Shown here one piece after another: positions 1 through 5,217 of a stretch of 7,960 bases of DNA (position 1 is the stretch's first letter; each line of letters starts with the position of its first letter). The notes beneath the pieces are model-generated. The model ran no database searches. It was not told the origin of the DNA and was given only the letters and a program-made list of their open reading frames with translations. The position numbers were made by a program, and so were the translations under genes. The DNA comes from an uncultured Flammeovirgaceae bacterium. Its GTDB lineage: Bacteria > Bacteroidota > Bacteroidia > Cytophagales > Cyclobacteriaceae. The stretch spans positions 1 to 7,960 of the forward strand of contig CAMPJM010000167.1 of the NCBI GenBank assembly GCA_946886805.1. Reading direction: 5' to 3'.

Positions 1-114
1 AAGGCATGTTATGAAGAATGTAAAAAACATGATCATGAGCATTGTCAAAAATGTGCTGAGAAATGTAAAGAATGCTACGAAGCCTGTGAGGAATATTCAA
101 TACAGCATGCGTAG
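1..114 (+). CDS. Four-helix-bundle copper-binding protein (DUF326/Csp-like), C-terminal end only
   Basis: This is the 3' end of a gene that starts outside the window; frame 1 is open from base 1 to a TAG stop at 112-114 and gives 37 residues. Seven cysteines (residues 3, 7, 15, 18, 22, 25, 29) are spaced as CxxxC and CxxC along predicted helix, with a KHDHEHCQKCAEKC core. That core is the signature of the C-terminal helices of small DUF326/copper-storage-like proteins, in which cysteines line the inside of a four-helix bundle and bind Cu(I). The family is usually about 105-135 residues, so roughly three quarters is missing. A longer ATG-started frame at 11-205 overlaps it but is a shadow without the cysteine pattern. 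The gene converges on the his genes and shows no functional link to them. Confidence 0.85.
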   Translation, partial: KACYEECKKHDHEHCQKCAEKCKECYEACEEYSIQHA

Positions 115-639
115 GCTTAGGTATTGGGGATTAGGTGTTGGACTTAGCGAGATAGCAACTGGCCGATTGGCAATAGAAAACGGGTCAGCCAAGGCTTTTC
201 GATAGGCATGGCAGTAGCTGATTATCTTTATTGTAGATAATCGCCAGTTTAGCACCCTCTACCTTAGGATCAAGCGATATTTCTATGGAGCGAATATTTC
301 TAAGAGCGGAAAAGATGCTTCTGTAGTTGGGTTGAGGGATCCCGGTCCGAAAGACTCCGGACTCGATTCGGAGAACAGGTCCGGGAATGTCTGTTATGGA
401 TTGTTCTTTAGCTATTTGAGCCGCAGCAAAAGAGCATTTCATTCCCAAATCCGCTAATTTTCCTGTGATTTAACACAATTCTTATCAATAAAAACGACCC
501 GATTATACACCACAGCTTTTCGACTTAATCCTGTTTTTTGTCTTTTATCTCCTGTCAAACATCTGCTATCTAAAACCTGCAATCGAAAATCTAACATCTA
601 CTGTCTAATGTCTAAAATCTAGCATCTAAAATCTACAGT
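115..639. other. Gene-poor stretch between convergent copper-protein gene and hisIE
   Basis: I see no gene here that I can name. Contents from left to right: a weak heptamer-phased stretch after the copper-protein stop (118-145); an 8-bp stem with a 7-base loop (220-227 with 235-242); a G+C-rich nested inverted repeat (340-345 with 381-386, and 355-359 with 369-373); a minus-strand open frame at 185-448; and a strong heptamer array (538-642). The open frame would start with TTG, or with ATG at 442, and encode 85-87 residues. It lacks a recognisable domain, a membrane segment or a convincing ribosome binding site, so I do not call it a gene. It could be a decayed fragment. There is no clear U-tract terminator for either convergent gene. 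Confidence 0.6.
118..145 (+). repeat. Short degenerate heptamer run after the copper-protein gene
   Basis: Four consecutive 7-base units begin three bases after the TAG stop: TAGGTAT, TGGGGAT, TAGGTGT and TGGACTT. Each starts with T, and units 1 and 3 differ at one base. Fainter units in the same phase (TAGCAAC at 153, TGGCCGA at 160, TAGAAAA at 174) may continue to 180. The run is short and degenerate, so the period could be chance, but it matches the stronger heptamer array near hisIE. Confidence 0.4.
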
Positions 640-642
640 CTA
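538..642 (-). repeat. Degenerate heptanucleotide tandem array abutting the hisIE stop codon
   Basis: Read on the minus strand from 642 downward, 105 bases split without slippage into 15 heptamers. The first eight (642 to 587) all begin TAGA, for example TAGACTG and TAGATTT. The next seven drift (TCGATTG, CAGGTTT, TAGATAG and so on), but G is kept at position 3 in all 15 and A at position 4 in 14. The first TAG is the hisIE stop codon itself. Because 7 is not a multiple of 3, the repeated TAG falls in all three frames within 21 bases. Heptameric short tandem repeats of this general kind are known from cyanobacteria. I know of no assigned function here. Confidence 0.85.
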
Positions 643-1251
643 TCCTTTATGCCTTTCCATCAAAACACCCATCACCACATCCAAATCGACATCTTTGGCT
701 TCTAATAGCACCAAATAATGGTACATTAAATCCGCTGCTTCGTTTTTAAACAGGTCTGCATTATCGTCCTTTGCTTCTATTACTAATTCAACAGCTTCTT
801 CGCCTACTTTTTGAGCCACTTTATTGATGCCCTTTTTAAACAAACTGCTGGTATAAGAACTATCATTAGGGTTGTTTTTTCTGTCTCTTATAACGGCTTT
901 AAGGTAATTTAGAAAGCCTGCCTTTCCTGAAGATTGATTGTGGAAACACGTTTCATCTCCTGTGTGGCAAGCAGGACCTTCCGGCACTACTTTGATCAAC
1001 AATGTGTCCTGATCGCAATCGAGGCTAATTTCCTTGACATATAAAAAATTACCAGAAGTCTCCCCTTTGGTCCACAGCCTTTCCTTTGTCCTGCTATAAA
1101 AAGTTACCTTATTTTCTGACACTGTTTTTTGAAAGGCTTCTTTATTCATATAGCCCAGCATCAGCACTTGTCCTGTTCGAACATCCTGAATAACAGCAGG
1201 AACAAGGCCATTAACTTTCTTAAAATTAATTTGACTTAATAAATCACTCAT
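640..1251 (-). CDS. hisIE: Bifunctional phosphoribosyl-AMP cyclohydrolase / phosphoribosyl-ATP pyrophosphatase
   Basis: A 203-residue cytoplasmic fusion enzyme for histidine steps 2 and 3. The C-terminal HisE domain removes pyrophosphate from PR-ATP and the N-terminal HisI domain opens the adenine ring of PR-AMP. The HisI part (about 1-108) has the metal-binding DCDQD (D78, D80, D82; C79) and the zinc ligands C95 and C102 in GPACHTGDETCF. The HisE part (about 112-200) starts near SYTSSLFKKG and has the acidic magnesium-binding helices KVGEEAVE (E151, E152, E155) and NEAADLMYH (E171, D174). The length is normal for the fusion. It is the last gene of the his block, 116 bp after hisF, and has its own candidate promoter. 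The ATG at 1249-1251 is preceded by A/T-rich sequence. The TAG stop is the first unit of a heptamer repeat. Confidence 0.97.
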   Translation of the reverse strand: MSDLLSQINFKKVNGLVPAVIQDVRTGQVLMLGYMNKEAFQKTVSENKVTFYSRTKERLWTKGETSGNFLYVKEISLDCDQDTLLIKVVPEGPACHTGDETCFHNQSSGKAGFLNYLKAVIRDRKNNPNDSSYTSSLFKKGINKVAQKVGEEAVELVIEAKDDNADLFKNEAADLMYHYLVLLEAKDVDLDVVMGVLMERHKG

Positions 1252-1296
1252 TATTTAAAACTTGAAGGAACTGTATAAGGGTTTATCTAAAGAAAA

Positions 1297-1328
1297 CAAA
1301 AGTAAAACTAATTGACAGAGAACGCAAA
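1297..1328 (-). promoter_or_regulatory. Bacteroidota-type promoter for hisIE
   Basis: On the minus strand a -33 TTTG (1328-1325) is followed after exactly 20 bases by TACTTTTG (1304-1297). This is a full match to the Bacteroidota primary sigma-factor consensus TTTG, about 19-21 bases, TAnnTTTG. Transcription would start near 1290, giving a leader of about 40 bases before the hisIE ATG at 1251. It lies in the 116-bp hisF-hisIE spacer, the only sizeable his spacer without a repeat array. I infer it from the motif match alone. It would let hisIE be transcribed independently of hisHAF. Confidence 0.55.
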
Positions 1329-1367
1329 GAAAAAACAAAACAGAAACTCCTCCTTCCGCCTTGCAAA

Positions 1368-2129
1368 TTACGACAAAAGCCGGATAGGGATGCCATACTG
1401 GTGTAAATGGGCTTTTAACTCAGGTAGCGGCACTTCGCCAAAATGAAAAATACTCGCCGCCAAAGCTGCATCGGCATTTCCCTGCACAAAAACATCAATA
1501 AAATGATCCATGTTCCCTGCTCCACCTGATGCAATTACAGGGATTGTTAGGGTAGTTGAAATCAAAGAGGTCAGTTGATTGGCAAAACCTGCCTTGGTAC
1601 CATCATGGTCCATAGAAGTAAGCAAAATCTCGCCTCCCCCACGCTCCTGTATTTCCTTAGCCCAAAGATGGGTCTCAAGTTTCGTAGGTTTTGAACCTCC
1701 GTGAGTATGCACAATATGTTTATCCGCAATATGCCTGGTATCAATGGCCACTACAATGCACTGGCTTCCAAATTCCCTCGCTAACTCATCTATTAAATCT
1801 GGATTGGTCACCGCAGCTGAATTGATGGAAACCTTATCTGCTCCCCTGCTAAGCAAGGCCGATACGTCATCCATTTTGGAAATTCCTCCGCCAACGGTAA
1901 AAGGTATGTTAATTTCTGCCGCTACACGATTCACCAATTCCAGAATTGTTTTGCGTTTCTCAAGGGTGGCAGTAATATCCAGAAATACCAATTCGTCCGC
2001 ACCCTGGTCAGAATAAATTCTAGCAAGCTCCACAGGATCTCCGGCGTCTCTCAACTGCCCAAAATTTATACCTTTTACAGTTCTGCCTTCTTTTATATCC
2101 AGACAAGGTATTATTCGCTTTGTATGCAT
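1368..2129 (-). CDS. hisF: Imidazole glycerol phosphate synthase, cyclase subunit HisF
   Basis: A 253-residue TIM-barrel protein that, with HisH, turns PRFAR and ammonia into imidazole glycerol phosphate and AICAR. It opens with [17 protein letters not shown], carrying catalytic D11. The second catalytic aspartate is D131 in VVAIDTRH. Phosphate-binding loops are visible at TVGGGI (79-84) and in the IASGGAG stretch near the C-terminus, and [11 protein letters not shown] (97-107) is typical of the family. The length is normal. It follows hisA after a 55-bp spacer filled with a palindromic repeat. The ATG at 2127-2129 is preceded by AATAATAAATAAA rather than a Shine-Dalgarno, as is common in this phylum. 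Confidence 0.98.
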   Translation of the reverse strand: MHTKRIIPCLDIKEGRTVKGINFGQLRDAGDPVELARIYSDQGADELVFLDITATLEKRKTILELVNRVAAEINIPFTVGGGISKMDDVSALLSRGADKVSINSAAVTNPDLIDELAREFGSQCIVVAIDTRHIADKHIVHTHGGSKPTKLETHLWAKEIQERGGGEILLTSMDHDGTKAGFANQLTSLISTTLTIPVIASGGAGNMDHFIDVFVQGNADAALAASIFHFGEVPLPELKAHLHQYGIPIRLLS

Positions 2130-2143
2130 TTTATTTATTATTT

Positions 2144-2185
2144 GAGACGTGATAAATCAGAACGAGACGTGATAAATCACGTCTC
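2144..2185. repeat. Palindromic repeat with a direct half-copy in the hisA-hisF spacer
   Basis: A perfect inverted repeat has 10-base arms GAGACGTGAT (2164-2173) and ATCACGTCTC (2176-2185) around a 2-base centre. The 16-base string GAGACGTGATAAATCA occurs twice, at 2144-2159 and 2164-2179, a 20-base period. On the minus strand the hairpin begins at the last base of the hisA stop codon. There is no T-tract after the stem, so it is a poor intrinsic terminator. It resembles dispersed REP-like palindromes. The two copies of the left arm (2144-2153, 2164-2173) could compete to pair with the right arm. Confidence 0.8.
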
Positions 2186-2910
2186 TACGACGACGGCAAA
2201 AAGGGTTCTAATTCTTTTAAACTAAATCTGTTTTCGTAGATGGCTTTGCCTATGATTACACCATATGTTTTTGCTTGGGCTAATCTTTCCAAATCTTCAA
2301 TAGAAGACACGCCACCACTGGCGATCAGGTCAAGCGACGGGAATGCTTCCATAATCTCTTTATACAGTTCAAAAGAAGGGCCTTCCAAAACGCCATCTTT
2401 GGACACATCCGTGCATATAGCGTATTTTATCCCCTTTTGAATATAATCCTCCAAAAAAGGAAAAATTTCTACCTTACTATTTTCCTGCCAACCACTTACC
2501 GCAATCATACGGTCTTTGACATCTGCGCCTAAAATAATTTTTTCAGCACCAAATTCCTCTAGCCAAGCTTCAACCATGGCAGGATTCTTAATGGCTATAC
2601 TGCCACCCGTAATTTGCCTGGCACCTGCATTAAAGGCGTCTCTAATATCCTGGTCCGATTGTATGCCACCACCGAAATCAATATGTAAACTTGTTTTTGT
2701 AGCGATCTTTTCGAGGGTAGAAAGATTGACAATCTTCTTCTTCAGTGCGCCGTCAAGATCCACTACATGTAATCTTTTTATACCTGCTGCCTCAAATTCC
2801 ATGGCAACCTCCACAGGATTTCCTCTGTACTCTTTTTTTGTTGAATAGTCGCCTCGCGTTAACCGGACACACTTTCCGTCAATAATGTCAATGGCGGGAA
2901 TGATATGCAT
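2185..2910 (-). CDS. hisA: ProFAR isomerase HisA
   Basis: 1-(5-phosphoribosyl)-5-[(5-phosphoribosylamino)methylideneamino]imidazole-4-carboxamide isomerase, an Amadori-type isomerase that makes the substrate of HisFH. It is a 241-residue TIM barrel, a normal length. The general base/acid pair is D8 in [17 protein letters not shown] and D130 in ILGADVKDR. Phosphate-binding glycine loops are at HIDFGGGI (76-83) and in IASGGVSS near the C-terminus. Note VVDLDGAL (49-56), typical of HisA and not of HisF. It lies between hisH (52-bp spacer) and hisF (55-bp spacer). The ATG at 2908-2910 follows a run of A. The last two codons are both TCG. Confidence 0.98.
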   Translation of the reverse strand: MHIIPAIDIIDGKCVRLTRGDYSTKKEYRGNPVEVAMEFEAAGIKRLHVVDLDGALKKKIVNLSTLEKIATKTSLHIDFGGGIQSDQDIRDAFNAGARQITGGSIAIKNPAMVEAWLEEFGAEKIILGADVKDRMIAVSGWQENSKVEIFPFLEDYIQKGIKYAICTDVSKDGVLEGPSFELYKEIMEAFPSLDLIASGGVSSIEDLERLAQAKTYGVIIGKAIYENRFSLKELEPFLPSS

Positions 2911-2914
2911 TTTT

Positions 2915-2950
2915 TGAAATTATGGATGTTAAATTATAAATTATGAATGG
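2915..2950. repeat. Heptamer-phased A/T-rich repeat in the hisH-hisA spacer
   Basis: On the plus strand the units are TGAAATTA (8 bases), then four 7-base units: TGGATGT, TAAATTA, TAAATTA and TGAATGG. Two units are identical and the others are related (T[GA][GA]AT...). The array occupies most of the 52-bp spacer and ends four bases from the hisA start codon. It is low-complexity, so the evidence for a purposeful repeat is weaker than at hisIE. Confidence 0.5.
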
Positions 2951-2962
2951 AAAAAAGCCTGC

Positions 2963-3550
2963 CTAGGAGATGAGGGACAGAAAATTCTTCAAAATCTGTT
3001 CGCCGTCCTTGCCGCTTTTTTCAGGGTGTGCCTGGACTGCATAGAAATTATCTTTATGCAACACAGCACTAAAATCTACCATATAGTTGGTGGTCGCAGC
3101 AGTCTCCCTTCCTTTTTTGGCATAATAGCTATGAACATAATAAAGATAAGCGGGTGATTTTAGTCCTTCAAACAAGGGCCCTTCCATATTTTCCAACGTA
3201 TTCCAGCCAATATGAGGTACTTTCAAACCTGCTCCAAACCTAATTACCTCTTCATCAAAAACGCCAAGACAGGTGGTATTTCCTTCTGTAGAATGTTTAC
3301 ATAAGAGTTGCAGACCAATGCAAATTCCCAGTACAGGTTGCTTAAGACTTAATATCACTTCATCAAGCTTTCTATCCCGAAGATATTTCATGGCATTGCT
3401 TGCTTCTCCCTGACCCGGAAAAATAACCTTGTCTGCCGCTTTGATTACAGCTGGATCATCTGTCCATACAGGATCCACTCCTAATCGTTGTAAAGCAAAA
3501 AGTACCGATTGTATATTACCAGCATTGTATTTTATTACTGCAACCTTCAT
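2963..3550 (-). CDS. hisH: Imidazole glycerol phosphate synthase, glutaminase subunit HisH
   Basis: A 195-residue class I glutamine amidotransferase that hydrolyses glutamine and channels ammonia to HisF. The catalytic triad is complete: C77 in LGICIGLQLL, then H175 and E177 in VQAHPEKSG. The N-terminal YNAGNIQSV and the oxyanion strand motif FPGQGEA (44-50) are typical of HisH. It is the first his gene of the block. Upstream on the same strand is a toxin-antitoxin pair, not the hisGDCB genes that often precede it. The ATG is at 3548-3550, 84 bp after the toxin stop codon. I find no consensus promoter in that spacer, so it may depend on readthrough from upstream or on a non-consensus promoter. 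Confidence 0.97.
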   Translation of the reverse strand: MKVAVIKYNAGNIQSVLFALQRLGVDPVWTDDPAVIKAADKVIFPGQGEASNAMKYLRDRKLDEVILSLKQPVLGICIGLQLLCKHSTEGNTTCLGVFDEEVIRFGAGLKVPHIGWNTLENMEGPLFEGLKSPAYLYYVHSYYAKKGRETAATTNYMVDFSAVLHKDNFYAVQAHPEKSGKDGEQILKNFLSLIS

Positions 3551-3589
3551 TTATTTTGTTTGAGTTACTTAAAATCAAAATTTGAACAG

Positions 3590-3622
3590 TATATATCCAC
3601 CTTCTAAGAAGGTGGATATATA
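3590..3622. terminator. Perfect 15-bp hairpin between the PIN toxin gene and hisH
   Basis: Arms 3590-3604 and 3608-3622 are perfectly complementary around a 3-base loop, with a CCACCTTC core and an A/T-rich base. It lies 12 bases after the toxin stop codon and 40 bases before hisH, where a terminator separating the toxin pair from the his genes would be expected. No U-tract follows directly on either strand, so it may instead be an RNA-stability element, a rho-type pause or a REP-like palindrome. Confidence 0.45.
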
Positions 3623-3634
3623 AGATAGATTAAA

Positions 3635-4081
3635 TTAAAGCTTTTCATTGGCCAAGACTCTAATTTTAATTTCACTTACTTTTGACAATTCTTTATCATT
3701 TGTAAGGAAAAAATCTGCTCCTGAATTAATTGAAGAAGCTATTTGGATGGCATCAGGTGTTTTGAGATTGTAGTCTGCTCGCAATCGAGAAGCCAATACA
3801 GCTATCTCGGAATCAATGCTAAGAATTTCCATTGTAGATGAGGTAGTTAAAATTGTCTTATAATTCTCCACCAAATCTCTCCTATTCAATCTGAAAGGCT
3901 GTACAAGAACTTCCATAAGCGATAGAGTTGATGTTAGAAAAAATATCTTCCCATCTGAGTTATCTTTAAAAATTTCTTTTAAAAATGGATAATAGATTCC
4001 TTTCTGTCCTTCAATAAAATAAATTAATGGAGCAGTATCTAAAAAAACTGTTTTCCCCAATAACTCCTCTTTTAATCCCAT
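3635..4081 (-). CDS. PIN-domain ribonuclease toxin (VapC-like)
   Basis: A 148-residue PIN-domain protein, the toxin half of a type II toxin-antitoxin pair. VapC-type PIN toxins are magnesium-dependent endoribonucleases that usually cut tRNA or rRNA; the target here cannot be read. The four acidic active-site positions are present: D15 in VFLDTAPLIYFIE, E57 in LSLMEVLVQP, D110 in LKTPDAIQIA and D129 in LTNDKEL. The length is normal. The ATG at 4079-4081 overlaps the upstream antitoxin gene by 10 bases, typical of coupled translation. A perfect hairpin follows the stop codon. Nothing suggests inactivation. Confidence 0.92.
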   Translation of the reverse strand: MGLKEELLGKTVFLDTAPLIYFIEGQKGIYYPFLKEIFKDNSDGKIFFLTSTLSLMEVLVQPFRLNRRDLVENYKTILTTSSTMEILSIDSEIAVLASRLRADYNLKTPDAIQIASSINSGADFFLTNDKELSKVSEIKIRVLANEKL

Positions 4082-4293
4082 TGTCTTTGATCATTAATAT
4101 ACTGATCGATATTTACCCCTTCCCAAATTTCTGAACCAAGTCCATCCAAATCTTTCAACTTTTTTGCACTTTCTACTATTCTGCTATCCTTTTTCAGAAG
4201 ACTGATTAAACGTTCCATCAGATATAGTCTTTCAGAATGATCCAAATGCTTTACCTCATCAAGTATCTTATTTATTGTTATTGAATTACTCAT
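4072..4293 (-). CDS. Small antitoxin partner of the PIN toxin
   Basis: A 73-residue protein encoded directly before, and overlapping by 10 bases, the PIN toxin gene, which is the usual antitoxin-first order. Residues 6-36 look like amphipathic helix (LDEVKHLDHSERLYLMERL). The tail GLGSEIWEGVNIDQYINDQR (51-70) resembles the C-terminal tails of small antitoxins paired with PIN toxins, where the tail lies along the toxin groove. I do not recognise a ribbon-helix-helix or AbrB DNA-binding domain with confidence, so the family name is left open. The role rests mainly on gene context. An 8-bp palindrome 27 bases upstream of the ATG could be its operator. Confidence 0.8.
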   Translation of the reverse strand: MSNSITINKILDEVKHLDHSERLYLMERLISLLKKDSRIVESAKKLKDLDGLGSEIWEGVNIDQYINDQRQWD

Positions 4294-4320
4294 ATTGATA
4301 ATTAAATTAAGGTTAATTCC

Positions 4321-4338
4321 TATGCTTTTTAAAGCATA
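4321..4338. promoter_or_regulatory. Palindrome upstream of the antitoxin gene, possible autoregulatory operator
   Basis: TATGCTTT and AAAGCATA form a perfect inverted repeat with a 2-base centre, 27 bases before the antitoxin ATG. Type II antitoxins usually repress their own operon by binding palindromes near the promoter, and this is the only clear palindrome in the leader. I could not find a consensus TAnnTTTG promoter next to it, so the role is inferred from position. Confidence 0.35.
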
Positions 4339-4365
4339 GATAATATATTTATCTCACGAATTCAG

Positions 4366-4446
4366 ATCAAAAACTCTTCCTAAATGCATAAACCTTCCGC
4401 ATCTTTTCTATCAGGGCAGTTGATTCCCTAAAGCTCAAGGTTTGTT
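4366..4446 (-). pseudogene. Orphan duplicate of the aroF 3' end (direct repeat copy A)
   Basis: These 81 bases match 5260-5340 at 78 positions. They encode the last 25 residues of the DAHP synthase in the same frame with the same TGA stop. A TAA stop lies immediately upstream in frame, so it is a fragment and not a gene. The three differences from the live copy are one silent (lysine AAG for AAA), one E-to-A and one L-to-F, giving VYAFRKSF instead of VYELRKSF. It sits between the kinase module and the PIN antitoxin gene and forms part of the antitoxin leader region. Confidence 0.93.
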
Positions 4447-4454
4447 AACGTACT

Positions 4455-4464
4455 CAACAAGATT
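4455..4464 (+). repeat. 10-bp inverted repeat, left copy
   Basis: CAACAAGATT here is the exact reverse complement of AATCTTGTTG at 5218-5227. The pair brackets the kinase and partner genes closely: 2 bases separate this copy from the partner's stop codon, and the other copy lies 17 bases before the kinase ATG. It may be a terminal repeat of the inserted module or chance. Confidence 0.5.
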
Positions 4465-4466
4465 CT

Positions 4467-4637
4467 TCACTTCGTCTCTACATCTGATGCTTTAATTCTA
4501 AGTATATTTCCATCCTTAAGAAAAATCAACTCTCCGTCATTCCTTTTCTTTGATATAATTAATTCTTTCATTACCAGATCCAAACCAGACAATATCTTTT
4601 GTTTGGTCTCTGATAAATCTTTTATGTTCTTTTTCAT
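4467..4637 (-). CDS. Small conserved-looking partner of the zeta-like kinase, candidate antitoxin
   Basis: A 56-residue protein from the ATG at 4635-4637, which overlaps the kinase stop codon as ATGA and has GGGAG about 12 bases upstream. A GTG 18 bases earlier would give 62 residues, but it would lie inside the kinase gene without such support. The N-terminal half (1-32) is lysine-rich predicted helix. The C-terminal half (ELIFLKDGNILRIKASDV, 36-53) looks like two beta strands with a DG turn. Small proteins with this basic-helix-plus-hairpin layout often sit next to COG4185-type kinases, to my recollection. It does not resemble epsilon or PezA. Tight coupling suggests it binds or neutralises the kinase; this is inference. 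Confidence 0.65.
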   Translation of the reverse strand: MKKNIKDLSETKQKILSGLDLVMKELIISKKRNDGELIFLKDGNILRIKASDVETK

Positions 4638-5200
4638 TTTTTCAATTTCTCCCACTTTTCTAAACCAACAATATTATGATCTCCATTCCTTGCCCCGTCT
4701 GCAACTAACTCATAAGACGATTCTGAGTTGTCTATGACCATCCATTCGTCGCATAGTGGCAAATAAATATTAAATAAGTTTTTAATTCCTTTGGTATATC
4801 TCCTGTTGATTACCTCTATTGGAATATTGTGTCCACCTTCTTTAACCCGGGATCGGACTCTTTCAACAGCAAGTTGAGGCGTTCTTAGCCAAAAGAAAAG
4901 CAAGATAACCATATATCCATCTTCTTGCGCTTTAATAATCTTATTTTTGTAGCTCCTTGTTGATAAAGTGGTTTCAAAAGCGAAGTCTTCTCGTTTAGAA
5001 AGTAACTCCTCAATTCTTACTAACATTATTCGCCCTGCTTCAAAAGCAACTTTCTCAGGCTGAAAAGGTGATAATCCTCGAGCAATTTCATCTGCATTTA
5101 CGAATTCTTTACAATTTAAGATTTCAGGAAGAATAGCAAAGGAAGCCGTTGTTTTTCCTGCTCCATTACATCCTGCGATAATGTAAAGTTTTGGCGCCAT
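4634..5200 (-). CDS. Zeta-toxin-like P-loop kinase (COG4185-type)
   Basis: A 188-residue single-domain P-loop protein of the zeta-toxin/AAA_33 group. The Walker A motif GCNGAGKTT is at 10-18. VNADEIARGLSP (34-45) supplies the family's conserved N-x-D (N35, D37). FETTLS (75-80) is the typical second motif. The arginine-rich RVRSRVKEGGHNIP (114-127) followed by NRRY (132-135) matches the lid that binds ATP phosphates. Zeta and PezT phosphorylate UDP-N-acetylglucosamine; the substrate of the shorter COG4185 group is not established, so I do not assign one. It starts 60 bp after the aroF stop and is coupled by a 4-base overlap to a small downstream partner. All motifs look intact. Confidence 0.88.
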   Translation of the reverse strand: MAPKLYIIAGCNGAGKTTASFAILPEILNCKEFVNADEIARGLSPFQPEKVAFEAGRIMLVRIEELLSKREDFAFETTLSTRSYKNKIIKAQEDGYMVILLFFWLRTPQLAVERVRSRVKEGGHNIPIEVINRRYTKGIKNLFNIYLPLCDEWMVIDNSESSYELVADGARNGDHNIVGLEKWEKLKK

Positions 5201-5217
5201 GTTTAATGTTAGATTAC

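Noticed and set aside
11..205. Plus-strand frame of 64 codons starting with ATG at the left edge
   Set aside because: It overlaps the frame-1 tail of the copper-binding protein, whose cysteine spacing and KHDHEHCQKC motif are diagnostic. The 64-codon frame is a shadow with no recognisable features.
538..642. CRISPR array
   Set aside because: Units are 7 bases, contiguous and degenerate, with no spacers and no cas genes nearby.
1744..2016. Plus-strand open frames opposite hisF, hisA, aroF and trpB (including 2240-2440, 2516-2848, 5924-6244, 7388-7840)
   Set aside because: All lie antisense inside well-supported enzyme genes and show no domain, ribosome binding site or independent context.
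2944..2970. Intrinsic terminator after hisH (GGCAGGC followed by T6 on the minus strand)
   Set aside because: There is a T-run but no stable stem before it; the only palindrome is the 6-base CCTAGG over the stop codon.
4366..4446. Target-site duplication of a transposon
   Set aside because: 81 bp is far too long for a transposase-made duplication, there is no transposase, and the repeat coincides with a gene end, which fits recombination or end replacement better.
4467..4655. A longer 62-residue version of the kinase partner starting at 4655
   Set aside because: That start is GTG inside the kinase gene. The ATG at 4637 makes a standard ATGA overlap and has GGGAG at a workable distance.
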